The notes beneath the pieces were generated by a model. It searched no databases, had not been told where the DNA came from, and saw only the letters and a list, made by a program, of their open reading frames with translations. From assembly GCA_002688175.1 (NCBI GenBank), contig NZCC01000030.1, positions 1 to 64,000 of the forward strand: a stretch of DNA of 64,000 bases, written 5' to 3'. Positions 51,704-61,543 of the stretch are shown piece after piece (within the stretch, counting starts at the first letter, position 1; each line of letters opens with the position of its first letter). This stretch comes from Chromatiales bacterium. GTDB lineage: Bacteria > Pseudomonadota > Gammaproteobacteria > Steroidobacterales > GCA-2729495. The translations under genes and the position numbers were made by a program.

Positions 51704-52969
51704 ATGACTGGTAGCACTCCCGAAATCCGCGCCTATCGATGGGTCATCTGTGCCTGCTCGTTCCTTGTGATGTTTGTCGGGCAGGGTATGAACTTCGGCG
51801 GCCTCTCGGTCTTTGATATTCAACTCATGAACACACTGTCAGAGTCGATGGGTCAGGAAATCCTGAAGTCGGACATCAAGCTGCGGGATACCATCATGCT
51901 TGGAACTGCTGCGTTGTGTGGTATCGGCTCCGGTTGGCTTGCTGATAAAGTCGGCGTCAAGCCCTTGATCCTCGTTGGTTTGGCGCTATTGGCGGCCGGC
52001 AATCTGTTGTATGCCCGTATCGAAGTGCTGACGGAGATCTACTGGGTCAGTATCGGTATGGGTGTGATGCTCGCTCTATGCGGTCTCATGATCAATGTCT
52101 ATCTGATTTCCAGCTGGTTCGACAAATACCGTGGGCTGGCCATCGGCATCGTACTTGCCGGGACCAGTCTCGGTAACGCCTTTTTCCCGAAGCTAAACAC
52201 CTGGTTGATTGGCATTGGCGGTTGGCGTCAGGCGTTCGAGGTGCTGGCCTGGATCGCGCTGGCGCTGGTCCCCATCGTATTCCTTCTGCTCAAGAACGGT
52301 CCAATGAGCGCGGGTAAGCGCGAAGTATCGGTGATGGGTAGCACGTCAACCATCTTGTCAGGATACACGCTGCGTGAGGCGCTGATGAGCAGGAATTTCT
52401 GGGTCCTGGCGACGATCGCGATGTGTACGTTCTATTCGATCCTGGGCATGCAAGCAAATGTATTCATCTACATGCGTGAGTCGGATTTTCCGCCACAGGT
52501 TGCGGCGACGGCTGTGTCAATACTGTTTCTCGGCGGCTTCTTCGGTAAATTGCTCGCTGGTTACCTGGCAGAAACGTTCGGCCACAAGCTGATATTGCTT
52601 ACGGGGCTGACTCTGATGCTGGTGGGCGGCATCTTTCTTACGACCGCGATCGCACTATCGAGCACGATAACGATGTGGGTCGGGCTCATCGGTTTCGGTT
52701 TCGGCTGGGGCGGTATTTATACCCTGATCCAACTGCTGTCAGCGGATCTGTTCGGCATGCGGGCGCTCGGCAAGATCCTGGCCACTATAAATATACTCGA
52801 TGCGGCCGGTGGCGCTGCCGGACCCTTCGTGACTGCCAAGCTCGCCGACATGAGCGGATCCTATTTCCTGCCATTCGCGGTCATCGCCATGCTGCTGTTT
52901 GTCGCGTTTCTCGCTGCCATGATCCTTGACATGAGCAAAGCGACCGTCTTGCAGAAACAGGTAGCCTGA
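51704..52969 (+). CDS. MFS transporter, monocarboxylate/oxalate-like
   Basis: A 421-residue 12-helix MFS. The first helix WVICACSFLVMFVGQGMNFGGLSVF and the GIGSGWLADKVGVKPLILVGL motif, with the FDKYRGLAIGIVLAGTSLGNAFFPKLNTWLI block, resemble the monocarboxylate/OFA (oxalate:formate antiporter) group. It sits 125 bases after the NCS1 permease and 23 before the aminotransferase, so it may be in the same transcript. Confidence 0.87.
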   Translation: MTGSTPEIRAYRWVICACSFLVMFVGQGMNFGGLSVFDIQLMNTLSESMGQEILKSDIKLRDTIMLGTAALCGIGSGWLADKVGVKPLILVGLALLAAGNLLYARIEVLTEIYWVSIGMGVMLALCGLMINVYLISSWFDKYRGLAIGIVLAGTSLGNAFFPKLNTWLIGIGGWRQAFEVLAWIALALVPIVFLLLKNGPMSAGKREVSVMGSTSTILSGYTLREALMSRNFWVLATIAMCTFYSILGMQANVFIYMRESDFPPQVAATAVSILFLGGFFGKLLAGYLAETFGHKLILLTGLTLMLVGGIFLTTAIALSSTITMWVGLIGFGFGWGGIYTLIQLLSADLFGMRALGKILATINILDAAGGAAGPFVTAKLADMSGSYFLPFAVIAMLLFVAFLAAMILDMSKATVLQKQVA

Positions 52970-52992
52970 CGTAGGCCGAGAGGAATGATGGT

Positions 52993-54219
52993 ATGACGAC
53001 CCCGATCAAGACCAGTACGGCATTACAAGACGTGCGTTACGAGATTCGCGGCAAGCTCGCCAATCGTGCCCACGAAATGGAACGTAGAGGCTATGAAATA
53101 GTCTCGTTGAATATAGGTAATCCGGGTGCTTTCGGATTTCGAACCCCCGAAACCATGCGTCTTGCGATGATCGAAAACCTGCAGAGCAGCGAAGCCTACT
53201 GTCATCAGAAGGGTATTTTTCCGGCCCGTGAAGCCGTTGTTATGCAGCAGCAGGACCGGGGTGTGGCCGGTGTCACGGTGGAGCATGTATTCATCGGCAA
53301 CGGCGTCAGTGAACTCATCGACATGACCTTGCGTGGCCTGTTGAATTCCGGTGACGAGGTGCTCGTACCCAGTCCTGATTACCCGTTGTGGACGGCTGGT
53401 GTGACGCTGAACCAGGGTAAACCGGTGCATTACCCGTGTCCGCCAGAGACCGGACACGAGCCCGATCTTGAAGCACTGGCCAGTCTGATCAACGCCAGGA
53501 CGCGGGCGATTGTCGTGATCAATCCAAATAACCCAACCGGTGCCGTTTATTCGCAAACAACACTTGAAGCAATCGTCCGGCTTGCCGAACAACATGATCT
53601 CGTCATTTTCAGTGATGAAATCTATGATGACATGGTCTACGACGACGCAAAATTCGTACCGCTGGCAACACTTGTCGATGATGGGGTCTGCGTGACGTTC
53701 AGCGGTCTTTCAAAAGTATATCGGGCCTGTGGTTATCGGGTCGGCTGGGCCATCGTCACTGGTAATATCGATCATGCGCAGAGTTACCTGAATGCACTTG
53801 AACTGCTGGCTTCATTGCGTTTGTGTAGCAATGTACCGGCTCAATGGGCGGTCCAGACAGCGTTGGGTGGTTATCAGAGTATTCGCGAACTCGTCAGGCC
53901 AGGCGGCAGGTTATATGAAACTCGCCAGGCCGTGATCAATAATGTTGCGGCCAGCCGTTTCCTGCAGGTGGTAAAACCGAATGGTTCGATGTATGCGTTC
54001 GTAGGTGTTGATACCAAGGTGCTGCCTGAATTCGACGATAATGTATTTGCCCTGGACCTGCTCGAGCAAAAGCATGTGCTGGTCGCGCCCGGTGTCAGTT
54101 TCAATGTCAACTACCGTAACCATTTCCGGATTACGTTATTGCCGGATCTGACGTCAATCACTTCAGTATTTAAAAATATTGATGATGTTCTACAGGGTTA
54201 TGCAGAACATAATGCTTGA
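52993..54219 (+). CDS. Class I/II pyridoxal-phosphate aminotransferase, alanine type
   Basis: A 408-residue fold-type I aminotransferase with YEIVSLNIGNPGAFGF near the start, the cofactor loops SELIDMTLRGLLN and the NPNNPTGAVYS motif, FSDEIYDDMVYDD with the cofactor Asp/Tyr, the PLP lysine in FSGLSKVYRACGYRVGW and a substrate Arg in YRNHFRITLLPD. This best matches AlaA/AlaT-type alanine aminotransferases. AGAGGAATG lies before the ATG. Confidence 0.92.
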   Translation: MTTPIKTSTALQDVRYEIRGKLANRAHEMERRGYEIVSLNIGNPGAFGFRTPETMRLAMIENLQSSEAYCHQKGIFPAREAVVMQQQDRGVAGVTVEHVFIGNGVSELIDMTLRGLLNSGDEVLVPSPDYPLWTAGVTLNQGKPVHYPCPPETGHEPDLEALASLINARTRAIVVINPNNPTGAVYSQTTLEAIVRLAEQHDLVIFSDEIYDDMVYDDAKFVPLATLVDDGVCVTFSGLSKVYRACGYRVGWAIVTGNIDHAQSYLNALELLASLRLCSNVPAQWAVQTALGGYQSIRELVRPGGRLYETRQAVINNVAASRFLQVVKPNGSMYAFVGVDTKVLPEFDDNVFALDLLEQKHVLVAPGVSFNVNYRNHFRITLLPDLTSITSVFKNIDDVLQGYAEHNA

Positions 54220-54304
54220 ATTAACATTATAAAGGCAATGTATCTAACTGAATACTAATAATATATCTACACTTTTTCCTGAGCTGGCGCTTGGCGGAAC
54301 GGTC

Positions 54305-56902
54305 GTGACAGCAACTTCAGGCCTGGCGCAGCACTGGACATGGCGTTGCAATGAAGCGGCCAGGCGGGCGGGTGAACAAGCCTGGCCTACACCCGATATC
54401 CTTTCCCTAAATGCCTGGCAGGAACGGCTCTGGGAACAATCATTGCTGGCGAGTGGTGCGGCCGGCCGACTGCAACTTTTGTCGCGGCGGCAGGCCAGGC
54501 AAGCTGGTGAGAACCAATTGCGGGATAGCTCGCAGCTGGTTGTTCCGGGGCGCCGGGAGAGCGCTGTCAGGCTGGTCATGCAGAGCTGGCAGTTGTGCAG
54601 GGAATGGGAGATTTCGACCCGTGAGCTCACCGCTGCCGCTGTCAGCATCGATGAACACCTGTTTGCCGATTGGGCAGTCAGGTATAAATCTTACCTGAGT
54701 AAACGAAACTGGATCGACCCGTGGTCAGTGGCTCAATTAACGCGTGATGACCTGTCTGCCGGTGTGATTCAGGTGCCGGGCCCGGTGCGTTTTCTAGGCT
54801 TTCATACGGTAATGCCACAGCTACAAAAAATGGCTGAAACACTCGAGCGACTCAATCAGTTTGCCGGCTGGGGGCTGCCTGCAGAAATAGAAGTAGCGGG
54901 CAGTATGGTTCGGGTTGGTTGCGCTGACCTTGACGATGAGCGACGCAGGATCGCGGCCTGGGTGTGCAGCCTAAGGAAAACTAACCCGCGTGCATTGATT
55001 GGCATTGTTGTGCCGCAGATTACCCGGCACGGTGCTGATTTGCGCCGGGAGTTGCTTGACACACTTGAGCCGGACTGGCGTTTCGATGCATTGGGATGTA
55101 CTGCGGTCAGCTCGGTCGGCACCGAGCGGCTGGCCGATACCGGCCTGGTGCATTGTGCATTGCTTGCGTTACGCATTCCTGGCGGCAAACTTGATTACCG
55201 CGACTTTGGCCAGTTATTACGCTCACCCTATTTGCGCGGTGCCGATACCGAGGCCGGCTCCCGGGCGGCTCTGGATATATGGTGTCGGGAGCAGAAACTT
55301 CACGAGATTGATGTACGCTCGCTGCTTGCCACGCATGCGGTTAATCGTGACGCTGAAACGCCACAAATGATGGCTATTCTTCGTACCGGCCTCAACCTGG
55401 CTTCACCGACAGGGGGCAGCCAGGAGCAAAAGGAACCTGGAGATTGGGTCGGTACCATTGAACAGTATCTACGTGCGATCGGCTGGGGCAAAAGTCGCGC
55501 CTTCGCGCACGATGAGCTTAAAACAATCAAGGCGTGGCAGGCTCTGCTCGAGCAGTTCGCGTCTTTGAATGATTTTGGCAAGCTTGGCTTCAACCAAGCC
55601 ATCAGCCTGCTTGCCAGCCTGGCTCAGGAACAACCGGTAAGGGGGGGTGGCGGTGCTTTTGCCGTGCAGATTCTGTCACTGGCGGATCTCGAAGGTTATC
55701 GGTTTGATGGTCTCTGGTGTGCCGGCCTGACGAGTGAAGCCTGGCCGCCTTCACCGCGCGTGAATCCACTGGTTCCGGTTCTTCTGCAGCGTGATCGTGG
55801 CGTACCGGAAGTAAATCCAGTGCTGTATCGGCGCATAGCTGCAGAACGTCTCGACCGGACTATGCTGGTCGCTCCAGACCTGGTCGTAAGCTGGGCCAGG
55901 CAGGCTGCAGGCACAATACTGGCACCCAGCCCGGCTCTGGAGTCTGTCCCGGAAATGACCGACGAACAGATGCCCGATACCTGTAAAGATGCAATGGAGG
56001 TGAGCGACTCTTGCATCGACGTACTGGGCCATGATCCTGTGCCGCCGGTTAGTGATCCCACGGCCATTCGTGGCGGCAGTCGTGTTTTGAGTCTGCAGTC
56101 TAATTGCCCGGCCCGCGCATTCTTTGAGATCAGGCTCGGTGCGAAACCGCTGCGGGTGCCGTCATTTGGAATCGATGCTGCCTGGCGGGGCAATATCATT
56201 CATGCTGCACTCGAAGATTTGTATCAGCGTCTCAAGGCATTAAACGGCCCGCAACAAACTACTGCAGCTGAGATCCGCGCAGCAATCGACGCCGCTGCCG
56301 ACCAGGCTATTAATAAGTTGATACCGCGTGCACACCCGTTATCGAATGCGCTGCGGAAAAATGAGCACAAACGGTTGTTACGGTTACTTGAGGAAGTTAT
56401 AGCTACTGACCAACGGCGCTCACCATTTGCCATTGCAGAACTTGAAGCCGGGCACACGGTACACATTGGTGAGCTTCGATTGAAACTGCGCATCGATCGT
56501 ATCGATGAACTGGAGTCCGGGCAAAAACTCATCATTGACTATAAAACGGGCAAAGCATTCAGTATCGAAAAGTGGCGCGGTGAACGTCCGGCTGAGCCAC
56601 AATTGCCCTTGTATTCCGTAACCGGTGATGCAGATGCTATTGCACTGATAAAAATTGACGACAAGGTCACTTTGACCGGAGTAGGTGCCGACGACATCGA
56701 CATAGGCGGCATTATTCCCCCCGACAAATTTGGCGGCGATAACTGGAGCGAAGTGGTCGCGGAATGGCGCCATTGGCTGGAGCAACTGGTCGATGAATTT
56801 ATCGCCGGCGATTTACGCATCGATGCAGATAACGATGCAGATGCAACTGGGGAATTCGCGATGCTGACGCGGGTGCATTCGCACTGCCGGGGTGATACCT
56901 GA
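54305..56902 (+). CDS. AddB-like nuclease (PD-(D/E)XK), probable DNA repair protein
   Basis: An 865-residue protein of the group named probable DNA repair protein in Gammaproteobacteria, related to the AddB nuclease. The C terminus has LRIDRIDELESGQKLIIDYKTGK, the PD-(D/E)XK active site (Asp in RIDRID, Asp and Lys in IIDYKT), after ALSLQSNCPARAFFEIRLGAKPL and HAALEDLYQRL. The helicase-like N-terminal part is degenerate. I use GTG 54305; the reading frame is open upstream to a TAA at 54245-54247 and LFPELALGGTVVTA looks like family sequence, so a non-ATG start (CTG 54248) is possible. Its stop shares a base with the helicase start. Confidence 0.85.
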   Translation: MTATSGLAQHWTWRCNEAARRAGEQAWPTPDILSLNAWQERLWEQSLLASGAAGRLQLLSRRQARQAGENQLRDSSQLVVPGRRESAVRLVMQSWQLCREWEISTRELTAAAVSIDEHLFADWAVRYKSYLSKRNWIDPWSVAQLTRDDLSAGVIQVPGPVRFLGFHTVMPQLQKMAETLERLNQFAGWGLPAEIEVAGSMVRVGCADLDDERRRIAAWVCSLRKTNPRALIGIVVPQITRHGADLRRELLDTLEPDWRFDALGCTAVSSVGTERLADTGLVHCALLALRIPGGKLDYRDFGQLLRSPYLRGADTEAGSRAALDIWCREQKLHEIDVRSLLATHAVNRDAETPQMMAILRTGLNLASPTGGSQEQKEPGDWVGTIEQYLRAIGWGKSRAFAHDELKTIKAWQALLEQFASLNDFGKLGFNQAISLLASLAQEQPVRGGGGAFAVQILSLADLEGYRFDGLWCAGLTSEAWPPSPRVNPLVPVLLQRDRGVPEVNPVLYRRIAAERLDRTMLVAPDLVVSWARQAAGTILAPSPALESVPEMTDEQMPDTCKDAMEVSDSCIDVLGHDPVPPVSDPTAIRGGSRVLSLQSNCPARAFFEIRLGAKPLRVPSFGIDAAWRGNIIHAALEDLYQRLKALNGPQQTTAAEIRAAIDAAADQAINKLIPRAHPLSNALRKNEHKRLLRLLEEVIATDQRRSPFAIAELEAGHTVHIGELRLKLRIDRIDELESGQKLIIDYKTGKAFSIEKWRGERPAEPQLPLYSVTGDADAIALIKIDDKVTLTGVGADDIDIGGIIPPDKFGGDNWSEVVAEWRHWLEQLVDEFIAGDLRIDADNDADATGEFAMLTRVHSHCRGDT

Positions 56903-59900
56903 TGTCATCACCTCAAATCAGGCCGGCGGATGAAGAGGTCCGCAAACGGGCACTGAAACCATCGTGCTCATTTATTGTCCAGGCACCGGCGGGCTCGGGA
57001 AAAACAGAGTTATTGATCCAGCGCTATCTGCGGTTACTCGCGATCGTCAATGAGCCCGAGCAAGTGCTTGCAATAACCTTTACGCGCAAGGCAACCACTG
57101 AAATGCGCCAGCGTGTCGAATTAGCGTTGCAAGCTGCGCGTAATGGAATCGAACCCGACACAGAACACCTGCAACTCAGCTATCGGCTGGCTTGTGCGGT
57201 TGTCACTCGCGACGAGAGGTTGAGTTGGGGGCTGGCCGGGCACCCGTCGCGACTGCGTATCGGGACAATTGATTCGATCAATTCACGTATCGGTCGACGC
57301 ACACCGCTCAGCGCCGGCCTCACGTCTGCGAATACGTTACTCGAAGATACCGGACCATTGTATCGAGAGGTGGCACGACGAATCATTGTTTGCGGAAAAG
57401 ATGATGGCGAGCTTGGTGAAGCCATCAGGTTGTTACTGGCGCATTGCGATAATGTCGCCGACCGGCTCGAAACGCTTCTCAAGATGATGCTGCAACGTCG
57501 TGACCAATGGCTGCGCAAAATTGGCAGCGGAAAGATAGACGACCCTGTTGCACTCAGGGCATGGCTCGAAGCAACACTCGGCGAACTCATTGAAAGCCAG
57601 CTGCGCATTGCCGCGGATAAGATTCCAAATGATCTTGCCGATAATATTGTGACCCTGCTACAGGATGCGGCCGCGGGTATTGTTGAGATTCAGCCGGATG
57701 CACCCGTGGTCGCATGGGCGGAGCTACAGGCTTTACCTGGCCTGACCATTGAAAACCTGTCGTTGTGGCGCACTCTGGCTGACACCTTGCTGACCAAGGG
57801 TGGTTGTTGGCGCAAGACGTTGAACAAGAACTCCGGGTTCCCGCCGGCACGAAAAGCTGAAAAACAGCGCGCACTGAAGGTGCTGGAAACATTGCCTGCT
57901 TATCCAAACTTCGAAGTGGCACTTGCCAACATACAGGCTTTACCCGATCCGCACTATAGCGACACGCAGTGGCATGTTTTAGCTGCCTTGTTCCGGGTGC
58001 TTCCGACCATGGTTGCAGTTCTGAAACAAATGTTTGCTGAACGCGAACTGACTGACTACACGGAGATTGCTCAGGAGGCACTGCACTCACTCGGTTCTGA
58101 TGATGATGTAACGGAACTGAGCCTGGCGCTTGATTACCAGATTCAGCATATCCTGGTCGATGAATTTCAGGATACATCACGTTCGCAATACAACCTGATC
58201 AAGCAGTTGACAGCAGGTTGGGGGAGTGAGTCAGGGCGAAGTCTGTTTCTCGTTGGCGATCCGATGCAATCGATCTATCGTTTTCGGGAGGCTGAAGTCG
58301 GCCTGTTCATCGAGACTCAGCAACATGGAATTGGTGACCTGAAGCCAGAATCGTTGACGCTGAAAACCAATTTCCGTTCCGACCAGGCCATCGTCGAATG
58401 GTTTAACAGGGTGTTCAGGAAGGTCATGGGCGAGGGCAGCGATGCTACGACCGGGGCCGTTCAATTCAAGCCGAGTACCCCGTGGCTGGAAAGTACCCCG
58501 GATTCCGGTATTTTTTGGCATGACGTTGCCTACCGACAACGTGAGGACGAGGGACAGAAAGTTGCAGTACTCGTAGCTGAGATCCGGAATAATTATCCGG
58601 ATGATTCGATCGGAATTCTCGTCCGTAGTCGCAGCCATGCCCGGGAAGTCTGTTCTGCATTACGTGACAGGCACATCGACTACACCGCAACCGATCTGGA
58701 AAATCTCGATGATCAGCAAGTGGTGCAAGACCTGCTGGCATTAACCCGTGCCGTGACCCATCTGGGCGACCGGCTGGCATGGCTTGCGTGTCTGCGGGCA
58801 CCGTGGACCGGCCTGTTACTCGAGGATTTGCATATCCTGGCGGCTGAGAACCATGAGACAAGCCTGTGGCAATCAATCAACGATCCGATGATCTGTGGTC
58901 GACTCAGTGACGATGGTCAGGTCAGGCTGGCGGCATTTAGATACATCATGGCGGCAACTCTTGATCGCCGTGGGGCAATCGGCTTGCGGGAGCTTATCGA
59001 AGGGACATGGGTTCGTTTGCACGGCCCCCAGACGCTGAATAACACCGCAGACTTTGAGTTGGTCGGTCGTTATCTCGCCCTCCTCGGTACAGTGGAGCAA
59101 GGCAGTGATTGCATCGATGGGGCGGAATTGCTGCATCACCTTGCTGAGCAACCCATTACCCGCGGTGGAGGTGATGGACAAGTCCAGGTCATGACGATGC
59201 ACAAGGCGAAGGGACTGGAATTTGATTCGGTGATTTTGCCGTGCCTCGGCTACAAAACAAGGACCAGCCAAAAACCGGTTCTGCTGTTCCACGAATTGCC
59301 ACGCACCGAGGGTGAGGAGCCGCTGGTCGTAGCACCGATCACGCCATCAGCTGAAAAAACCGACCCCTTGTTCGAGTTGTTATGGCGTTTTGAACAACAG
59401 CAGGAGGCCTATGAGCTGAAGCGATTGTTGTATGTTGCAACAACCCGAGCCAGGCACCGGTTGCACCTGTTCGCACAATTGCAGCTTGATAGCGATGATA
59501 CGGTGACTCTGACGCATCCCGATAAATCGACCTTACTGGCGGAATTATGGTCGCTGCTGCCAGATAGTTTCGTTACGGAGGCGGGCAAGAAATTACCGGG
59601 TCCAGTAGACAAACCACGAACATGGGAACGAAAACCAGAATGGTTTACGGTCAAAACACAACGTCTGCGCCAGGTAGCCAGGCCGGAATTACCGGAATTC
59701 AGCACCCCTGTAATGGACGAAGTTGAATTTGAGTGGGCCTCGCTGTGGGCCAGGCATGTTGGTACCGTTGTGCATCGCTGGTTGCAACAGATTGCCACGC
59801 AGGGTGTCGAGAACTACAACGATGTTGTGATTGATAATCAGCGACCCGCGTTGCGACGCAAGTTATGTCAGCTGGGCACTGAGAAACGCATGTTGCAACA

Positions 59901-60291
59901 GGCCGAGAACCGGGTGGCAGATGCATTGAAGAAAACCCTGAGCGACCAGAAAGGTCGCTGGATGCTGTCAGATCAGCATGAACAGGCCACGGTTGAGTTG
60001 CCGTTTACCAATACTGGTGCACATGACTTCGAACAGTCTGTAATCGACCGGACCTTTGTATGCGCAGATGGAATACGCTGGATTATCGATTACAAGACGA
60101 GCAGCCACGAGGGCGGCGATTTGCAGGTTTTTCTTGCTTCAGAAGCGACACGTTACCGCCCGCAGTTAAGCCGGTATCGCGATCTGTTACGCGCGACTGA
60201 AGACAGGGAGATACGAACGGCTCTTTACTTTCCGTTATTGCAGGTTTTTCATCTCGTAGATTGTGATGAATTACAGCGAACCGGCGAATGA
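56902..60291 (+). CDS. AddA-like UvrD-family helicase-nuclease
   Basis: A 1129-residue SF1 helicase with a C-terminal nuclease. Walker A is APAGSGKT (GSGKT 31-35), motif II ILVDEFQDTSRSQ, motif III LVGDPMQSIYRFREAEVG, motif IV LTLKTNFRSDQAIVEWFNRVF, motif V TMHKAKGLEFDSVILPCLG, and motif VI YVATTRARHRLHL. The nuclease centre is near the end: HRWLQQIATQG, VIDRTFVCADGIRWIIDYKTSSHEGGDL. It pairs with the AddB-like protein in a recombinational repair enzyme that resects double-strand ends. Its 3' end overlaps gspN on the other strand by 21 bases. Confidence 0.93.
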   Translation: MSSPQIRPADEEVRKRALKPSCSFIVQAPAGSGKTELLIQRYLRLLAIVNEPEQVLAITFTRKATTEMRQRVELALQAARNGIEPDTEHLQLSYRLACAVVTRDERLSWGLAGHPSRLRIGTIDSINSRIGRRTPLSAGLTSANTLLEDTGPLYREVARRIIVCGKDDGELGEAIRLLLAHCDNVADRLETLLKMMLQRRDQWLRKIGSGKIDDPVALRAWLEATLGELIESQLRIAADKIPNDLADNIVTLLQDAAAGIVEIQPDAPVVAWAELQALPGLTIENLSLWRTLADTLLTKGGCWRKTLNKNSGFPPARKAEKQRALKVLETLPAYPNFEVALANIQALPDPHYSDTQWHVLAALFRVLPTMVAVLKQMFAERELTDYTEIAQEALHSLGSDDDVTELSLALDYQIQHILVDEFQDTSRSQYNLIKQLTAGWGSESGRSLFLVGDPMQSIYRFREAEVGLFIETQQHGIGDLKPESLTLKTNFRSDQAIVEWFNRVFRKVMGEGSDATTGAVQFKPSTPWLESTPDSGIFWHDVAYRQREDEGQKVAVLVAEIRNNYPDDSIGILVRSRSHAREVCSALRDRHIDYTATDLENLDDQQVVQDLLALTRAVTHLGDRLAWLACLRAPWTGLLLEDLHILAAENHETSLWQSINDPMICGRLSDDGQVRLAAFRYIMAATLDRRGAIGLRELIEGTWVRLHGPQTLNNTADFELVGRYLALLGTVEQGSDCIDGAELLHHLAEQPITRGGGDGQVQVMTMHKAKGLEFDSVILPCLGYKTRTSQKPVLLFHELPRTEGEEPLVVAPITPSAEKTDPLFELLWRFEQQQEAYELKRLLYVATTRARHRLHLFAQLQLDSDDTVTLTHPDKSTLLAELWSLLPDSFVTEAGKKLPGPVDKPRTWERKPEWFTVKTQRLRQVARPELPEFSTPVMDEVEFEWASLWARHVGTVVHRWLQQIATQGVENYNDVVIDNQRPALRRKLCQLGTEKRMLQQAENRVADALKKTLSDQKGRWMLSDQHEQATVELPFTNTGAHDFEQSVIDRTFVCADGIRWIIDYKTSSHEGGDLQVFLASEATRYRPQLSRYRDLLRATEDREIRTALYFPLLQVFHLVDCDELQRTGE

Positions 60292-61035
60292 AATTTCGTG
60301 GCGTCCATCCGGACCGACAGGGCCCGCCAAATTTAATGCCTGGGTGATTTCAGTCGGGGCACCTGGGCGTGCTTTCAGTTTTATTTGCAGTGCATAGTTC
60401 ATCGGCGGTGTCAGCTCGATATTGCCGCCCACTTCGACCGGTCCGCCATCGTCTGACAGCATTCCCAATAAACGGCCATCAGATGATACCGATTCGATGT
60501 CGAAAATAATCCTGTAGCTCCCGGTTGGCCCGCTGGTGCCGCCCATGAAATTGAGCGGAATGTCGGTGACCTGACCAGAGCCAATAAAGCGCGTTGGCCA
60601 GCCATCATTGATGTTCAATGCGGACAACTGAACCTGATAGCGTCCGGTGGTTATCGGCAGATTAAATTTACTGGCGATTGGCCTCACCGGACCTGTAGCG
60701 TCGAGATCATGTATTGCCATATTGCCGGATACGCGTAGCGTGGCAGTGAACGAAATTTCGCTACCTGCGGCGCGGGTCATAACACTCGCCGACAGGCGAC
60801 CCAGCAACAGGGCGGCCGGACTCAGGTCCCAGTATGTATCATGCAACTGAATACCGTTGATATTAAGAGACCGTATGCGACCGTTCCAGGCAGTGCCATC
60901 AACACCATTAATCTGCACACTCCCAGGTCCGATAAACCTCAATTGGTTGGTAATGATGCTGGCCGGTACCGTGACGATAATGAACAGGATGAAGCTGGCG
61001 ATACCGACGCCGGTTAGCAGGTAAGTGCGGCGCAT
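60271..61035 (-). CDS. gspN: Type II secretion protein N
   Basis: A 254-residue inner-membrane protein with one N-terminal helix (YLLTGVGIASFILFIIVTVPASIIT) and a periplasmic beta-rich part with GSVQINGVDGTAWNGRIRSLNINGIQLHDTYWDLSPAALLLGRLSASV, typical of GspN. In many species it ends the gsp operon. It starts 5 bases after gspM. The final bases overlap the convergent helicase gene. Confidence 0.9.
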   Translation of the reverse strand: MRRTYLLTGVGIASFILFIIVTVPASIITNQLRFIGPGSVQINGVDGTAWNGRIRSLNINGIQLHDTYWDLSPAALLLGRLSASVMTRAAGSEISFTATLRVSGNMAIHDLDATGPVRPIASKFNLPITTGRYQVQLSALNINDGWPTRFIGSGQVTDIPLNFMGGTSGPTGSYRIIFDIESVSSDGRLLGMLSDDGGPVEVGGNIELTPPMNYALQIKLKARPGAPTEITQALNLAGPVGPDGRHEISFAGSL

Positions 61036-61040
61036 CGTAT

Positions 61041-61535
61041 TTAGCCGCCGCCTCGCGATAAAGTCAGGTTACAGTTAACACGGCCCTTCGTACTGGTCGT
61101 GTCAATGTTGGCGGCTGTGGCCATTAATCCATATCGGCTCTTGAGGTCGCCGAGCCATTCTATGACGACATCAAACGGAGCATTCTCGAAGCGCAAGCGA
61201 ATACTGCTGGTACCGTCCGGTTGATTGCGTTTCAGATACATAGCCAGACCATTATTGCGCGTTGAGCGATCGACGATGACTACCAATGATTGATTGTCAG
61301 CACCCGGTGAAAGCTGGCCGGCACCGGATTGGGGCCCAATTCGTTCAGCTACCCGCTCAAGTTCAGACAATAACTCACGTTTGTCAGCAACACGTTCATG
61401 ACCCTTGTTCGTAGTGTTAACGATGGGTCGGATGGCAAGTATTATGATCAGAGCAATACCGGCAAGCATTGCCGCTACGCTTACAAGTAATTGTTCACGT
61501 GGATCTAGTTTCTGGAACCATTCTTTCATCGGCAA
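61041..61535 (-). CDS. gspM: Type II secretion protein M
   Basis: A 164-residue protein of the inner-membrane platform. The start MKEWFQKLDPREQLLVSVAAMLAGIALIIILAI holds the typical short cytoplasmic part and single membrane helix. A coiled stretch (KRELLSELERVAERIG) and a ferredoxin-like periplasmic domain (VVIVDRSTRNNGLAMYLKR, VEWLGDLKSRYGL) follow. It binds GspL. Confidence 0.9.
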   Translation of the reverse strand: MPMKEWFQKLDPREQLLVSVAAMLAGIALIIILAIRPIVNTTNKGHERVADKRELLSELERVAERIGPQSGAGQLSPGADNQSLVVIVDRSTRNNGLAMYLKRNQPDGTSSIRLRFENAPFDVVIEWLGDLKSRYGLMATAANIDTTSTKGRVNCNLTLSRGGG

Positions 61536-61543
61536 TACCTAGA

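Noticed and set aside
54305..60291. RecBCD identity of the helicase-nuclease pair
   Set aside because: The first gene has a PD-(D/E)XK nuclease end of the AddB kind, there is no RecD, and the gene pair is the AddAB-like type.
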